A stretch of 9,812 bases of DNA from Candidatus Hydrogenedentota bacterium (GCA_013349485.1 DUZM01000224.1:1-9812), one strand, 5' to 3'; positions 1-7,113 are shown, numbered from the stretch's first letter. Translations and numbers: made by a program. Notes: generated by a model not told the origin, from the sequence alone.

Positions 1-216
1 GCCGTCGAGCGGTCCCGTGCCCCAGGTAGACTCCGCCCAGCACTTCTCGCCCGACCGTGCGCGATCCACCGGCCACCGATCCATCTCTTCTTGCGACACA
101 ATCGTCCGTTCAATCATTTCTGCCCTCTTGCGTTTACTCATGTGTTGAGGCGCTTCAGCCGCTGAGCAATGCAGAAAACCGGTGATTACTGTCAAGGCGC
201 AGATGAGCGTCCGCAT
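1..216 (-). CDS. Secreted protein of unknown function, N-terminal fragment
   Basis: An open minus-strand frame of 72 codons runs from an ATG at 216 to the window edge with no stop. It begins MRTLICALTVITGFLHCSAA, a classic Sec signal peptide: a short basic n-region, a hydrophobic core at about residues 3-15, and an A-x-A type cleavage site near AAEA (about residues 19-22). A Cys follows the core, but His precedes it, so it is a poor lipobox. GAGGAG lies about 9 nt upstream of the ATG and supports this start; in-frame ATGs at 141 and 117 are less likely because they would lose the signal peptide. The mature part visible is charged (SKRKRAEMIERTIVSQEEMD) and then Trp/Gly-rich. I recognise no family. 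The product is probably periplasmic or extracellular. It is transcribed divergently from amrB. Confidence 0.6.
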   Translation of the reverse strand, partial: MRTLICALTVITGFLHCSAAEAPQHMSKRKRAEMIERTIVSQEEMDRWPVDRARSGEKCWAESTWGTGPLDG

Positions 217-271
217 TCGCAGCGTCTCCTCGATCTCGTCGAAACCGGGCCGAATGGGCCTCGTCAGCGCC

Positions 272-277
272 AGTATA
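272..277 (-). promoter_or_regulatory. Putative -10 element for the secreted-protein gene
   Basis: TATACT on the minus strand matches the sigma70 -10 consensus at 5 of 6 positions and lies about 55 nt upstream of the ATG at 216. The -35 is poor: TTGCGC at 302-297 would need a 19-nt spacer. The ten bases TATACTGGCG recur at the other putative promoter at 8715 on the plus strand. Confidence 0.3.
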
Positions 278-369
278 CAGCCCGACAGGGGATGGCGCGC
301 AATACCATTTTCGAACGTGAGGCCGCTGGACGGTGATGGGCGTGCCCCCGCGGTTATGCAAGTAATTCT

Positions 370-398
370 TTGACGGAATCGAGACGGCTTGATAGACT
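370..398 (+). promoter_or_regulatory. Sigma70-like promoter of the amrB operon
   Basis: TTGACG (370-375, 5 of 6 to consensus) is separated by exactly 17 nt from TAGACT (393-398, 4 of 6). A transcript starting near 405 would have a leader of about 35 nt before the amrB start at 441. This is the best promoter match in the window. Confidence 0.5.
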
Positions 399-440
399 TG
401 AGTGGGGGAATGGGTGTAGAAAGCCACAGGGAGAAGGACG

Positions 441-1265
441 ATGGATGGGCCCACGACACGCAAGCCGGCCGTAGCGGGGCAGTTTTATCCTCGCGTGCCG
501 GACGAACTCCGTGCCTTGGTGCGGGGATATCTCGAGTTGACAGACACGCAAGCAGCGCCCGATGCCGTCGCGGCCCTTGTTGCGCCGCACGCGGGCTACA
601 TGTATTCCGGTCCTACTGCCGGACAGGCGTTCGCACGCGTCAAAGGCAAGAAACCGCGGCGGGTCGTATTACTGGGCGTATCCCATCGCTACCATTTTGA
701 AGGGGCATCCGTTTATCAGGGAGGCGGATTCGATACGCCGCTCGGCGCCTTCCCGATCGACGATGCCTTTGCAGCCGACTTGGCGCGAAAGACGGACTCC
801 GGTTCCGCCGAACCGCATTTATTGGAGCATTCGCTCGAAGTTCAGTTGCCCTTTGTGGCCGAGGCCATCGGCGAAGTGCCCATCGTGCCGATTCTGTTAG
901 GGTCAACGCCGGACGGCCAACACGCCCGGCTCGGGGAAACGCTGGCCCGAATGACCGACGAGACAGATCTGGTGATTGCCTCGACCGACTTGTCTCACTA
1001 TTTGCCCGAAGAGGAAGCCAACCAAATCGACAAAGTTTCGCTTGACACCGTTCTCAGTCAGGATTGGCGGGCGTTCGCGGAAGGCATTGCCAACGGAACC
1101 TGTTCCATGTGCGGTGCTGCCGCCGTCGTCGTGGCGATGACCTATGCCCTCGAGCGCGGCGCCAAGTCCTGGGCGCTGCTTGACTACCGGACCAGCGCCG
1201 AGACCTCCGGCGACTATGACCGCGTGGTGGGCTATGGCGCCATCTCGATGGAGCGGGCCGCATGA
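441..1265 (+). CDS. amrB: AmmeMemoRadiSam system protein B (MEMO1 family)
   Basis: A 274-residue protein of the MEMO family, the usual length. The family fold resembles class III extradiol dioxygenases, and human MEMO1 binds a metal through two His and one Cys. Signatures in order: KPAVAGQFYP near the N-terminus (8-17), APHAGYMYSG (48-57, with H50), LLGVSH (77-82, with H82), LEHSLEVQLPF (128-138), STDLSHY (181-187) and CSMCG (221-225, with C224). H50, H82 and C224 correspond to the MEMO1 metal ligands, so the site looks intact. There is no signal peptide, so it is cytoplasmic. GGGAGAAGG just before the ATG supports the start. In many genomes the gene accompanies a radical SAM protein (AmmeMemoRadiSam protein) and an AMMECR1 protein; neither is in this window. 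It is the first gene of a plus-strand operon and its stop overlaps the next start (ATGA). The family is certain; its biochemical role in bacteria is not established. Confidence 0.93.
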   Translation: MDGPTTRKPAVAGQFYPRVPDELRALVRGYLELTDTQAAPDAVAALVAPHAGYMYSGPTAGQAFARVKGKKPRRVVLLGVSHRYHFEGASVYQGGGFDTPLGAFPIDDAFAADLARKTDSGSAEPHLLEHSLEVQLPFVAEAIGEVPIVPILLGSTPDGQHARLGETLARMTDETDLVIASTDLSHYLPEEEANQIDKVSLDTVLSQDWRAFAEGIANGTCSMCGAAAVVVAMTYALERGAKSWALLDYRTSAETSGDYDRVVGYGAISMERAA

Positions 1266-2362
1266 AGGTCCGCGACGTTTGCGCTGCCATCGAAACGCTC
1301 GCGCCCCTGAAACTGGCCTGCGAATGGGATCGCGTCGGCTTGAGCATAGGCGACCCGAACGCGGACGTCAGGCGCGTTCTTGTCGTGCTGACGGTTACGC
1401 GCGGTGCATTGCGCGCGGCGGCCAAGGCACACGCCAACTTGATTGTGGCGCACCATCCGCTTATGCGGCAACCCCTCGAAAACCTGCGAACCGACAACCC
1501 GGTTACGCGCCTGTGTGTGGACATTGCCGGCGCCGGCATCGCCTGCTACGTCGCCCATACGAACCTCGACGTTGCCCCTGGAGGCATGAACGATCTACTC
1601 GCTGCGCGACTAGGCCTACGACAGCCCCGGCCGTTGATCGCGGCCCCTCAGAACCGCCAGGTGAAACTCGTCACCTTTGTGCCCGAGTCGCATTTGCCGG
1701 CCGTGCGCCGGGCGGTGTGCGACGCCGGTGCCGGCGTGATCGGCGACTACACCTACTGCACGTTCAGCGCACCGGGCGTTGGGACGTTCCTGCCCGGCGA
1801 CAAGGCCCAACCGTTTTCGGGCGCGAGACATCTGGTAAACGAGGAACCCGAACTGCGTTTTGAGACCATCGTGCCGCAAGCCCGCCTGGATCGCGTCGTG
1901 GGCGCCTTGAAATCGGCGCATCCATACGAGGAAGTAGCGTATGACATCGTCGAGTTGCAGAACCGAGATGCCGCGATAAGCCTGGGCGTTCAAGGTGAGT
2001 TGCCGTCGCCCATGTCTTTGAACGAGTTTGCACGCAGGGTGCGCGATGCCCTGAAGGTGTCCCACGTCCGCGTGGTCGGCGCCGCCAAAAAGCGCGTTTG
2101 CCATGTCGCCGTGCTTGGCGGCGGAGGCGGGGGAGAGGTGGAGCATCTGCCTCGAGATACGGACGTGTACGTGACAGGCGACGTGCGCTATCACGATGCG
2201 TTGGCGGCCGCGGAACGCGGCTTGGCGGTCGTTGATCCCGGACATGCCGGAATGGAAAAATGGATTGTGCCGTTTCTGGCCGGATATCTTAAAAGGACAT
2301 GCAAACCCATCAAAGTGATCACATACCGTGAGCCGGAACTGTTCCGCTTCGTCGCCGAATGA
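1262..2362 (+). CDS. NIF3-family dinuclear metal-centre protein (GTP cyclohydrolase 1 type 2-like)
   Basis: A 366-residue protein of the NIF3/YbgI/YqfO family. N-terminal signatures: EWDRVGLSIGDP (21-32), LIVAHHPL (60-67, metal ligands H64 and H65) and VAHTNLDVAPGGMND (97-111, ligand D103). C-terminal signatures: DVYVTGDVRYHDAL (301-314) and VVDPGHAGME (323-332, ligands H328 and E332). Between these halves lies an insert of about 100 residues ending HPYEEVAYDIVEL (220-232), the CutA/PII-like domain of the long YqfO-type members; the length fits that subclass. All expected metal ligands are present. Members are often annotated as GTP cyclohydrolase 1 type 2, but the physiological function is not settled. 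It is cytoplasmic. The ATG overlaps the amrB stop by 4 nt, implying translational coupling. glgA follows after 10 nt. Confidence 0.92.
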   Translation: MKVRDVCAAIETLAPLKLACEWDRVGLSIGDPNADVRRVLVVLTVTRGALRAAAKAHANLIVAHHPLMRQPLENLRTDNPVTRLCVDIAGAGIACYVAHTNLDVAPGGMNDLLAARLGLRQPRPLIAAPQNRQVKLVTFVPESHLPAVRRAVCDAGAGVIGDYTYCTFSAPGVGTFLPGDKAQPFSGARHLVNEEPELRFETIVPQARLDRVVGALKSAHPYEEVAYDIVELQNRDAAISLGVQGELPSPMSLNEFARRVRDALKVSHVRVVGAAKKRVCHVAVLGGGGGGEVEHLPRDTDVYVTGDVRYHDALAAAERGLAVVDPGHAGMEKWIVPFLAGYLKRTCKPIKVITYREPELFRFVAE

Positions 2363-2372
2363 AAGGCGCGAG

Positions 2373-3839
2373 TTGACCAAGCCCCTGAAAATCCTTTACG
2401 TGAGCGCCGAACTGGCGCCGCTGGCCTCGACGGGCGGTCTCGGCGACGTCGCCAACGCGCTGCCCCGAGCATTGCACGCCCTCGGCCACGACGTGCGCCT
2501 TGCGGTGCCGTGTTACCAGGCCATGCCCGAACACCTGCGGGGGGCGCCTATGTGCAACTGTGACGCTCCTATGGGTGTGCGAACCGTTGCGGGAACGTTC
2601 CGCCTGACAACCATGCCCGGAACGGACATACCGCTTTATCTTGTCCAAAACGACCGGTATTTCGATCGGCCCGACATCTACGGCCCCGGCGGAAACGAGT
2701 ATCCCGACGCGATGGAGCGGTTCTGCTTTTTCTCGATGGCCGTGTTGGACGGCGTCGGGAAGGGCGATTGGGTTCCCGACGTGGTGCACTGCAATGATTG
2801 GCACACGGCCATCATCCCGGCCCACATCAAGACGCGCCTTGCGACCGATCCCGTCTGGCGGGGGATGCCGACCATCCTGACGATCCACAACCTCGCGTAC
2901 CAAGGCGAGTGTCCTGCGAGCAAGTTGCCTGAAACGGGCCTGAGTTGGGCGCTTTTCACACCCGATTGCCTCGAGTTCTACGGCCATATCAATCTGATGA
3001 AAGCCGGCATTGCTTTTGCCAGCAGGACGACTGCCGTTAGTCCGCGGTACGCCCGCGAGATCCAGACGCCCGAATTCGGCGGTGGGCTGGACGGGTTTCT
3101 GCGCACCCGGGCCCGCGGCCTCACCGGCATCCTCAACGGCATTGACTACGAACGTTGGAATCCCGACACGGACGCCGACATCCCGGCGAACTACACCCCC
3201 GACGACCTGTCGGGGAAAGCCGCCTGCAAGACGGCGCTCCAACAGGAGTTCAACCTGCCCGCGCGCGATGTGCCATTGTTTGGCATGGTGTCCCGGATCA
3301 ACTGGCAGAAGGGGTTCGATCTGCTTCCCACGGCCCTCGACAGAGCGCTGGCCGGCGATATACAGGTTTTCATACTCGGCTCGGGAGACGGCCCGCACGA
3401 GGACGCCTGTGCAGCGGTCGCGCGACGCCATCCTGACCGGATGCGCGTGGTTCTCCGCTATGCGCCGCCGCTCGCGCGCAAAGTCTACGCCGCAAGCGAT
3501 TTCTTTCTGATGCCGTCGCGGTTCGAGCCCTGCGGCCTCAGCCAACTCTATGCCCTCGCGTACGGCGCCATCCCCATCGTCCGCCGGACGGGCGGCCTCG
3601 CCGACACGGTGTATCCCGTCACGGCCCGGGGTGTTGAGGAAGGCCGATCCACGGGGCTGGTGTTTGTGCGGGCGTCGTCTGCGGCCATCTTTGCGGCCAT
3701 GAGACGCGCCGTGAAGTTGTTCGAGGACAAGGAACGTTTGCACGCCGTTCGTCTCGCGGCTATGCGCCAGCGGTTCTCGTGGGATGCTTCCGCGGTCAAC
3801 TACGCGCGGCTGTATAGGCAGGCGATTCGGAACCCGTGA
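2373..3839 (+). CDS. glgA: Glycogen synthase (ADP-glucose type, GT5)
   Basis: A 488-residue GT5 glycogen/starch synthase, which extends alpha-1,4-glucan from ADP-glucose in the cytoplasm. Read from a TTG start the protein begins MTKPLKILYVSAELAPLAST, matching the usual GlgA N-terminus. The TTG has GAAAGG about 7 nt upstream and lies 10 nt after the NIF3-family stop. An ATG at 2328 would add 15 residues and overlap the upstream gene by 35 nt, so I prefer TTG. Signatures: STGGLGD (19-25), HCNDWHTA (139-146), LTIHNLAYQG (169-178), ILNGIDYERWNP (253-264), GMVSRINWQKG (304-314), and RFEPCGLSQLYALAYG (383-398, with catalytic-region E385), then RRTGGLADTV (404-413). The Lys of the usual KTGGL motif is Ser here (residue 19). 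No other glycogen genes are in the window. Its stop overlaps the GTG start of tsaE. Confidence 0.94.
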   Translation: MTKPLKILYVSAELAPLASTGGLGDVANALPRALHALGHDVRLAVPCYQAMPEHLRGAPMCNCDAPMGVRTVAGTFRLTTMPGTDIPLYLVQNDRYFDRPDIYGPGGNEYPDAMERFCFFSMAVLDGVGKGDWVPDVVHCNDWHTAIIPAHIKTRLATDPVWRGMPTILTIHNLAYQGECPASKLPETGLSWALFTPDCLEFYGHINLMKAGIAFASRTTAVSPRYAREIQTPEFGGGLDGFLRTRARGLTGILNGIDYERWNPDTDADIPANYTPDDLSGKAACKTALQQEFNLPARDVPLFGMVSRINWQKGFDLLPTALDRALAGDIQVFILGSGDGPHEDACAAVARRHPDRMRVVLRYAPPLARKVYAASDFFLMPSRFEPCGLSQLYALAYGAIPIVRRTGGLADTVYPVTARGVEEGRSTGLVFVRASSAAIFAAMRRAVKLFEDKERLHAVRLAAMRQRFSWDASAVNYARLYRQAIRNP

Positions 3840-4318
3840 GCATGCAGTGCTGCACTGTCGACACATACTCCCAGGAAGAAACGGAGCTCCTCGGCCGCCG
3901 ATTGGCGGCCCTGTTGCCCGCGGGCAGCGTGGTCGCGTTGCGCGGTGAACTGGCAACAGGCAAAACATGTTTTGTGCGCGGCATGGCCGGCCACTTCGGT
4001 CCCGACGATCTTGTCCGCAGTCCTTCGTTTACCCTTGTGAATGAATACGGCGACGAGACAAAGCTCTACCACCTCGACCTGTACCGCCTGAATGGCCCTG
4101 AGGAACTCCTCGATATTGGTTACGAGGAACTGTTCGAGCCCGACGGCATCACCGTCATCGAGTGGGCCGAGCGCGCCGAGCCACTGCTTCCCAAGAAACG
4201 CCTCGACATCACCCTCGAACACGCCGGCCAAGATCACCGCCGACTCACCTTCGCCGACCACGGCCTTATGTCCGACGGCTCGCTCGAGCAAATGGCTGAC
4301 GCTCTCGGACACGCGTGA
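3836..4318 (+). CDS. tsaE: tRNA threonylcarbamoyladenosine biosynthesis protein TsaE
   Basis: A 160-residue P-loop ATPase of the TsaE/YjeE family, of normal length. It works with TsaB and TsaD to install t6A at position 37 of ANN-decoding tRNAs. Signatures: Walker A GELATGKT (37-44), SPSFTLVNEY (62-71, switch-like region), LYHLDLYRL (77-85, with D81 as the acidic metal-associated residue) and VIEWAERAEPLLP (107-119, with E109 and W110). The GTG at 3836 overlaps the glgA stop as GTGA; an ATG two codons later (3842) is an equally possible start and changes nothing functionally. It is the last gene of the operon. TsaB, a frequent neighbour elsewhere, is absent, because the next gene is convergent. 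Confidence 0.93.
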   Translation: MSMQCCTVDTYSQEETELLGRRLAALLPAGSVVALRGELATGKTCFVRGMAGHFGPDDLVRSPSFTLVNEYGDETKLYHLDLYRLNGPEELLDIGYEELFEPDGITVIEWAERAEPLLPKKRLDITLEHAGQDHRRLTFADHGLMSDGSLEQMADALGHA

Positions 4319-4327
4319 GCCAAAATC

Positions 4328-4373
4328 GGGGACACGTAGTCGCGGGGGAGACGGACGCTCTAAACGTGTCCCC
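4328..4373. repeat. Inverted repeat in the convergent gap after tsaE (REP-like or terminator-like)
   Basis: GGGGACACGT (4328-4337) and ACGTGTCCCC (4364-4373) form a perfect 10-bp inverted repeat around a 26-nt loop. It sits 9 nt after the tsaE stop and 21 nt from the stop of the convergent gene. There is no T-run on either side, so it is not a textbook intrinsic terminator. A second, imperfect pair (GAGACGGAC at 4348-4356 with GTCCGTGTC at 4378-4386, one mismatch) interleaves with it. GGGGACAC...GTGTCCCC arms resemble dispersed palindromic repeats, but only one copy is visible here. Confidence 0.5.
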
Positions 4374-4394
4374 AGTTGTCCGTGTCTGCGGCAT

Positions 4395-6131
4395 TCACTG
4401 CGGGACTATCCCCGCCTCGGCGGCCAGAAGATTAACGGCAGCTCCCAGTCTCTCGCCGGGCTCGGGGCTCTCCTGTATGACGCGCGCCAGGAAAGGTATT
4501 GCACCGCGATAGCCTGCCGCGCCTACTGCCCGCGCGGCCTGGCCCACAACGTCCGGCTGATCGTCTATTCTCTTGCCCTGTCGCTCGTACATTTCCTCGG
4601 CCCGCGCCATCGCCCGGGCACGCTCATCGGGAGATCCAACGCGCAGCAGCACAGTCAGCTTCTCGCATTGAATCCACCAAGTCTCCCGAGCTGCCTTACC
4701 TGCGTCCCCAAGGGCGGGAACGACCAGGGGCTCTTCGAGTACTCCCCGTGCAAGCGACAGCGCCAGGCGGATTTGGGCGTCGCTGGTACCGTGCTCGAGG
4801 ATTCCCCTGAATCCCCGCTTGACGGCCTCCGGCGAAGCGGCCCTTTTCACAAGCAATCTGGCCAATTCGCAGAACAGGTCGCTATGGTGGCTCACGTGTC
4901 TGTCCGTGAACCAGCCAGGCTTGTCTTTTCGCAGCGTTTTCCACCGGCGGTCCAAGTCGGATCCGCCGATTCGCCCGAATTCAACGACTCCGATGTTTGG
5001 CAGATCGACGGCTGCCGGCGCGATGAACTCCCGATCGCCCAATGCGCAAAGGTTGGCGTAGGCCCGAACCCGTACGTATGGCTCCTCGTGGTACATCGCA
5101 CTGTAAAGGACCTCCTTGTATGGATCGTCTCCTTCCATAATCAACTGGAACGCGCAGGCCATGCGATCCAGTACGTCAGTCGCGTTCTCGAACTCTTCCT
5201 GCAACCGTTCCAATGCGAACGAGCGATCACCCAGTGCCCTCAAAGCGATCAGAGCGTGCTGCCGCAAGGCAGGGGTATCGCCTTCGGTGGCTACAGTCCG
5301 CAGCACCGTCCGCGAGTCCGGGCTACCGATGTGCGTGAGTCCCCGGATGGCCTCGTGCGCCAAGCATAGGGGATTGTCCTGCGTGCGCGCCGCCATTATG
5401 GCCTCTCTACTGAGGAAGCCACCGCGGGGAACCCTCGGCGTGCTTGAAGACCCAGTGAAGGCGGTAGCCATGACCATCTCCTCGAAGAAGGGCCGGCTAT
5501 ACTCTGTGCCGATGTCCGCAAGAAAGCGAAGCGCCTCCAGCCATTGGCCGCTCGTCTCGGCCCATTCCCAGTAGAAGGCGTCGATGTCCGAGGTCGCTGG
5601 CCACTCAGGGTGGTCACTGACGGAAAGGCCTTTGGCGGCGCGTTCGCGCTCGGCAAACGATCGGCGCTTGTCGCCGACGATGCCGGCCAGGTATTCGTTC
5701 CCCCGCTGATCGTTAAGGTATCGCACCAAACAGTGATTCACGAAGCTGGCCTTCTCATGGCCTTGTCGCACCAAATCCATCAACCTGTCGTAGGCATTCT
5801 GGTCGCCCATCATCGCCAGATAGATCCATCCCTTGATGCAGCTGACCTGGGCCGCAGGAAAGGGTTTCTTCCGCCAAGCGTCCTCGAGAGCCGCCTCTGC
5901 AAGGTCGATGCGCTCTCGGCAAACGGCTTCTTCGGCCTTGGACGCCGTTTTCGCGGCGCTCTCGGTGACGGTACGGTGGTTTCCGCGGACGTCTCTTCGT
6001 CGGTGGCCTCGACCGTGCCGAGCGCGGCCAACTCTGTCTCGGCGGTTGCCTCGGGGGGCTCCTCGGATGCCGGCATTGTCACCGCCGCCTCCGCGATTGC
6101 CTTCGCCTCGGTTTGTGCGTCTTGTTCCCAA
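4395..6131 (-). CDS. HEAT-like repeat domain, C-terminal part of a frame-split sigma factor fusion
   Basis: This open frame runs from a TTG at 6131 to a TGA at 4395-4397. The first 54 residues (6131 to about 5970) are Arg/Gly-rich and look like the antisense-of-frame shadow of the sigma factor's linker; real coding appears to begin at TESAAKTASKAEEAVCRERI, just after 5972. The rest, about 524 residues, is helical and repetitive, in the style of HEAT or tetratricopeptide-like solenoids, for example RTVATEGDTPALRQHALIAL followed by RALGDRSFALERLQEEF and MYHEEPYVRVRAYANLCALG. There is no signal peptide or membrane segment of its own, and the first in-frame ATG after the join is at 5813, with no good start near it. 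That absence argues that this is the extracytoplasmic domain of the sigma factor encoded upstream, now in the -1 frame. It may act as a sensor or protein-interaction domain. The repeat class is inferred by eye. Confidence 0.6.
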   Translation of the reverse strand: MGTRRTNRGEGNRGGGGDNAGIRGAPRGNRRDRVGRARHGRGHRRRDVRGNHRTVTESAAKTASKAEEAVCRERIDLAEAALEDAWRKKPFPAAQVSCIKGWIYLAMMGDQNAYDRLMDLVRQGHEKASFVNHCLVRYLNDQRGNEYLAGIVGDKRRSFAERERAAKGLSVSDHPEWPATSDIDAFYWEWAETSGQWLEALRFLADIGTEYSRPFFEEMVMATAFTGSSSTPRVPRGGFLSREAIMAARTQDNPLCLAHEAIRGLTHIGSPDSRTVLRTVATEGDTPALRQHALIALRALGDRSFALERLQEEFENATDVLDRMACAFQLIMEGDDPYKEVLYSAMYHEEPYVRVRAYANLCALGDREFIAPAAVDLPNIGVVEFGRIGGSDLDRRWKTLRKDKPGWFTDRHVSHHSDLFCELARLLVKRAASPEAVKRGFRGILEHGTSDAQIRLALSLARGVLEEPLVVPALGDAGKAARETWWIQCEKLTVLLRVGSPDERARAMARAEEMYERQGKRIDDQPDVVGQAARAVGAAGYRGAIPFLARVIQESPEPGERLGAAVNLLAAEAGIVPQ

Positions 6132-6916
6132 CGACTGGCAACGGTTGACGAAAACAAGAACCCGCCGACGGCGACCGCTGCTACCACGGCCACCGCACCG
6201 GCGACTTGGGTAACGCTTGTGCCTCCGAGGGCTCGCATCGCCATGCTTCCCACGGCCTTGACCGTCGCCCCGAGTGCCGCTAACCGGGCGGAGGGCAACG
6301 CAAGAAGTACCGCAGATGTTACGTTGCGTTTTGGACGCGCCCTCTCGAGAGCGGCCTCGACAAAAACGGCAAGCTCGTCGCGGAGTGTGCGCCTGCCACG
6401 GACGAGCCGTTGTTTAACGGCGTCCGTCGACAGGCTGAGCGACTGTGCGATCTCGAGCACGGACTGGCCTTCTCGGTAGTACATGATCAACGGAATGCGG
6501 TAGTTTTCCGGGATTTGCTGGAGCGATTGCCATAGAACGGTTTGCTCCTCCTTGCTGATGGCCATTTCCCTGGGACTGGGATTCGATGCCGGTGGCTCGC
6601 CCACGCCGTCCAGGGCCTTGGCGTGCGCCATTACGTCACGTTGCTTCCTTCGCAACGCACGCATGGCAAGGTTGCGCGCAATTCCGGCCAGCCAGGAACG
6701 GAGCTTCCGCGGATCCTTGACATTCGCCAGCCGTATCCACGCCGTAACAAAGGTCTCCTGTGCCAGGTCTTCGCTCAGTTCGAGATCCCCGGTGGCGCTG
6801 TACGCAACCGCGCTCACCAGGGATTTATACCGTTCCACAATTCCTGCGAAGGCCCGGCGATTCCCGGCCAACGATGCCCGTAGCAGTTCTGTGTCGCTCA
6901 TCGTGCTCGCATTCAT
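5810..6916 (-). CDS. ECF RNA polymerase sigma factor with C-terminal transmembrane segment (frame-disrupted)
   Basis: Residues counted from the ATG at 6916. Region sigma2 spans about 23-92 (YKSLVSAVAY, LSEDLAQETFVTAWIRL, LRSWLAGIARNLAMRALRRK). Region sigma4 spans about 128-182 (LQQIPENYRIPLIMYYREG, then the helix-turn-helix VLEIAQSLSLSTDAVKQRLV). After a linker (NVTSAVLLALPSARLAALGA) comes one membrane segment at about 235-257 (VTQVAGAVAVVAAVAVGGFL), then an acidic Ala/Glu/Thr-rich linker to about residue 314. Beyond that the frame turns Arg/Pro-rich (SPRAPRKRRPRPKKP) and stops at 5810, which looks like out-of-frame sequence. The inferred topology is sigma domains in the cytoplasm and the linker plus HEAT-like domain outside. 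The start at 6916 has GAGGA about 9 nt upstream; an ATG at 7024 would add 36 residues unlike any sigma factor. Such sigma factors are usually controlled through their own C-terminal extension. No separate anti-sigma gene is adjacent. Confidence 0.85.
   Translation of the reverse strand: MNASTMSDTELLRASLAGNRRAFAGIVERYKSLVSAVAYSATGDLELSEDLAQETFVTAWIRLANVKDPRKLRSWLAGIARNLAMRALRRKQRDVMAHAKALDGVGEPPASNPSPREMAISKEEQTVLWQSLQQIPENYRIPLIMYYREGQSVLEIAQSLSLSTDAVKQRLVRGRRTLRDELAVFVEAALERARPKRNVTSAVLLALPSARLAALGATVKAVGSMAMRALGGTSVTQVAGAVAVVAAVAVGGFLFSSTVASRWEQDAQTEAKAIAEAAVTMPASEEPPEATAETELAALGTVEATDEETSAETTVPSPRAPRKRRPRPKKPFAESASTLQRRLSRTLGGRNPFLRPRSAASRDGSIWR
5968..5977 (-). repeat. Two-copy 5-bp tandem repeat at the frame switch
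   Basis: On the minus strand the sequence is ACCGT ACCGT (5977 to 5968). The sigma frame reads GAA ACC ACC GTA CCG TCA. Dropping one copy gives GAA ACC ACC GTC ACC GAG AGC, which runs straight into the HEAT-like frame (T-V-T-E-S-A-A-K). A slippage-type duplication therefore accounts exactly for the frame change. Confidence 0.6.
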
Positions 6917-7113
6917 ACGGCTGAATCCTCTACGTTGCGTTCCGCTATATGAGTCGCCCAAATACGGCCCGCAGTGACAAGGAAGAATGCGATTACGTCG
7001 CAGCGCGACCTCCATCATCTCCATATTACCAGCCGCACGTTCGTGACCGCATCTTGCCTACCGCGATCACTTTGTGAAAAGTCCGGATTAGAATGAGGTG
7101 ATGTCCGGGGAGG

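Noticed and set aside
182..373. A 63-codon plus-strand frame left of amrB
   Set aside because: It is opposite the signal-peptide gene's start and the divergent promoter region, with no motif and no convincing ribosome binding site.
2328..2372. ATG at 2328 as the glgA start
   Set aside because: It would overlap the NIF3-family gene by 35 nt and add a non-conserved 15-residue leader. The TTG at 2373 has a ribosome binding site and gives the normal GlgA N-terminus.
2319..3968. A 549-codon open frame antisense to glgA
   Set aside because: It lies wholly opposite a clear glgA plus the start of tsaE. Its translation is low-complexity, Arg/Gly/His-rich and matches no fold I know. Long antisense frames are common in GC-rich genes.
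5940..5985. Programmed -1 ribosomal frameshift at the CGAAAACGG run in the sigma locus
   Set aside because: A shift there would be -1, as needed, and AAAA allows A-site slippage, but there is no X-XXY-YYZ heptamer and no obvious downstream stem. The 5-bp duplication a few bases upstream explains the frame change more exactly.
4092..6479. Long plus-strand open frames (4092-5369, 5544-6479) opposite the sigma/HEAT locus
   Set aside because: Their products are Ser/Arg/Pro-rich with no motifs, while the minus strand shows clear sigma2, sigma4 and membrane signatures.
6917..7024. Upstream ATG at 7024 as the sigma factor start
   Set aside because: The extra 36 residues (MEMMEVALRRNRILPCHCGP...) do not resemble a sigma factor N-terminus, whereas the ATG at 6916 has GAGGA at good distance and leads directly into sigma2.
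7081..7108. Direct repeat of GTCCGG about 22 nt apart downstream of hicA
   Set aside because: It is only six bases with no symmetry or promoter context, and such a match is expected by chance in GC-rich DNA.
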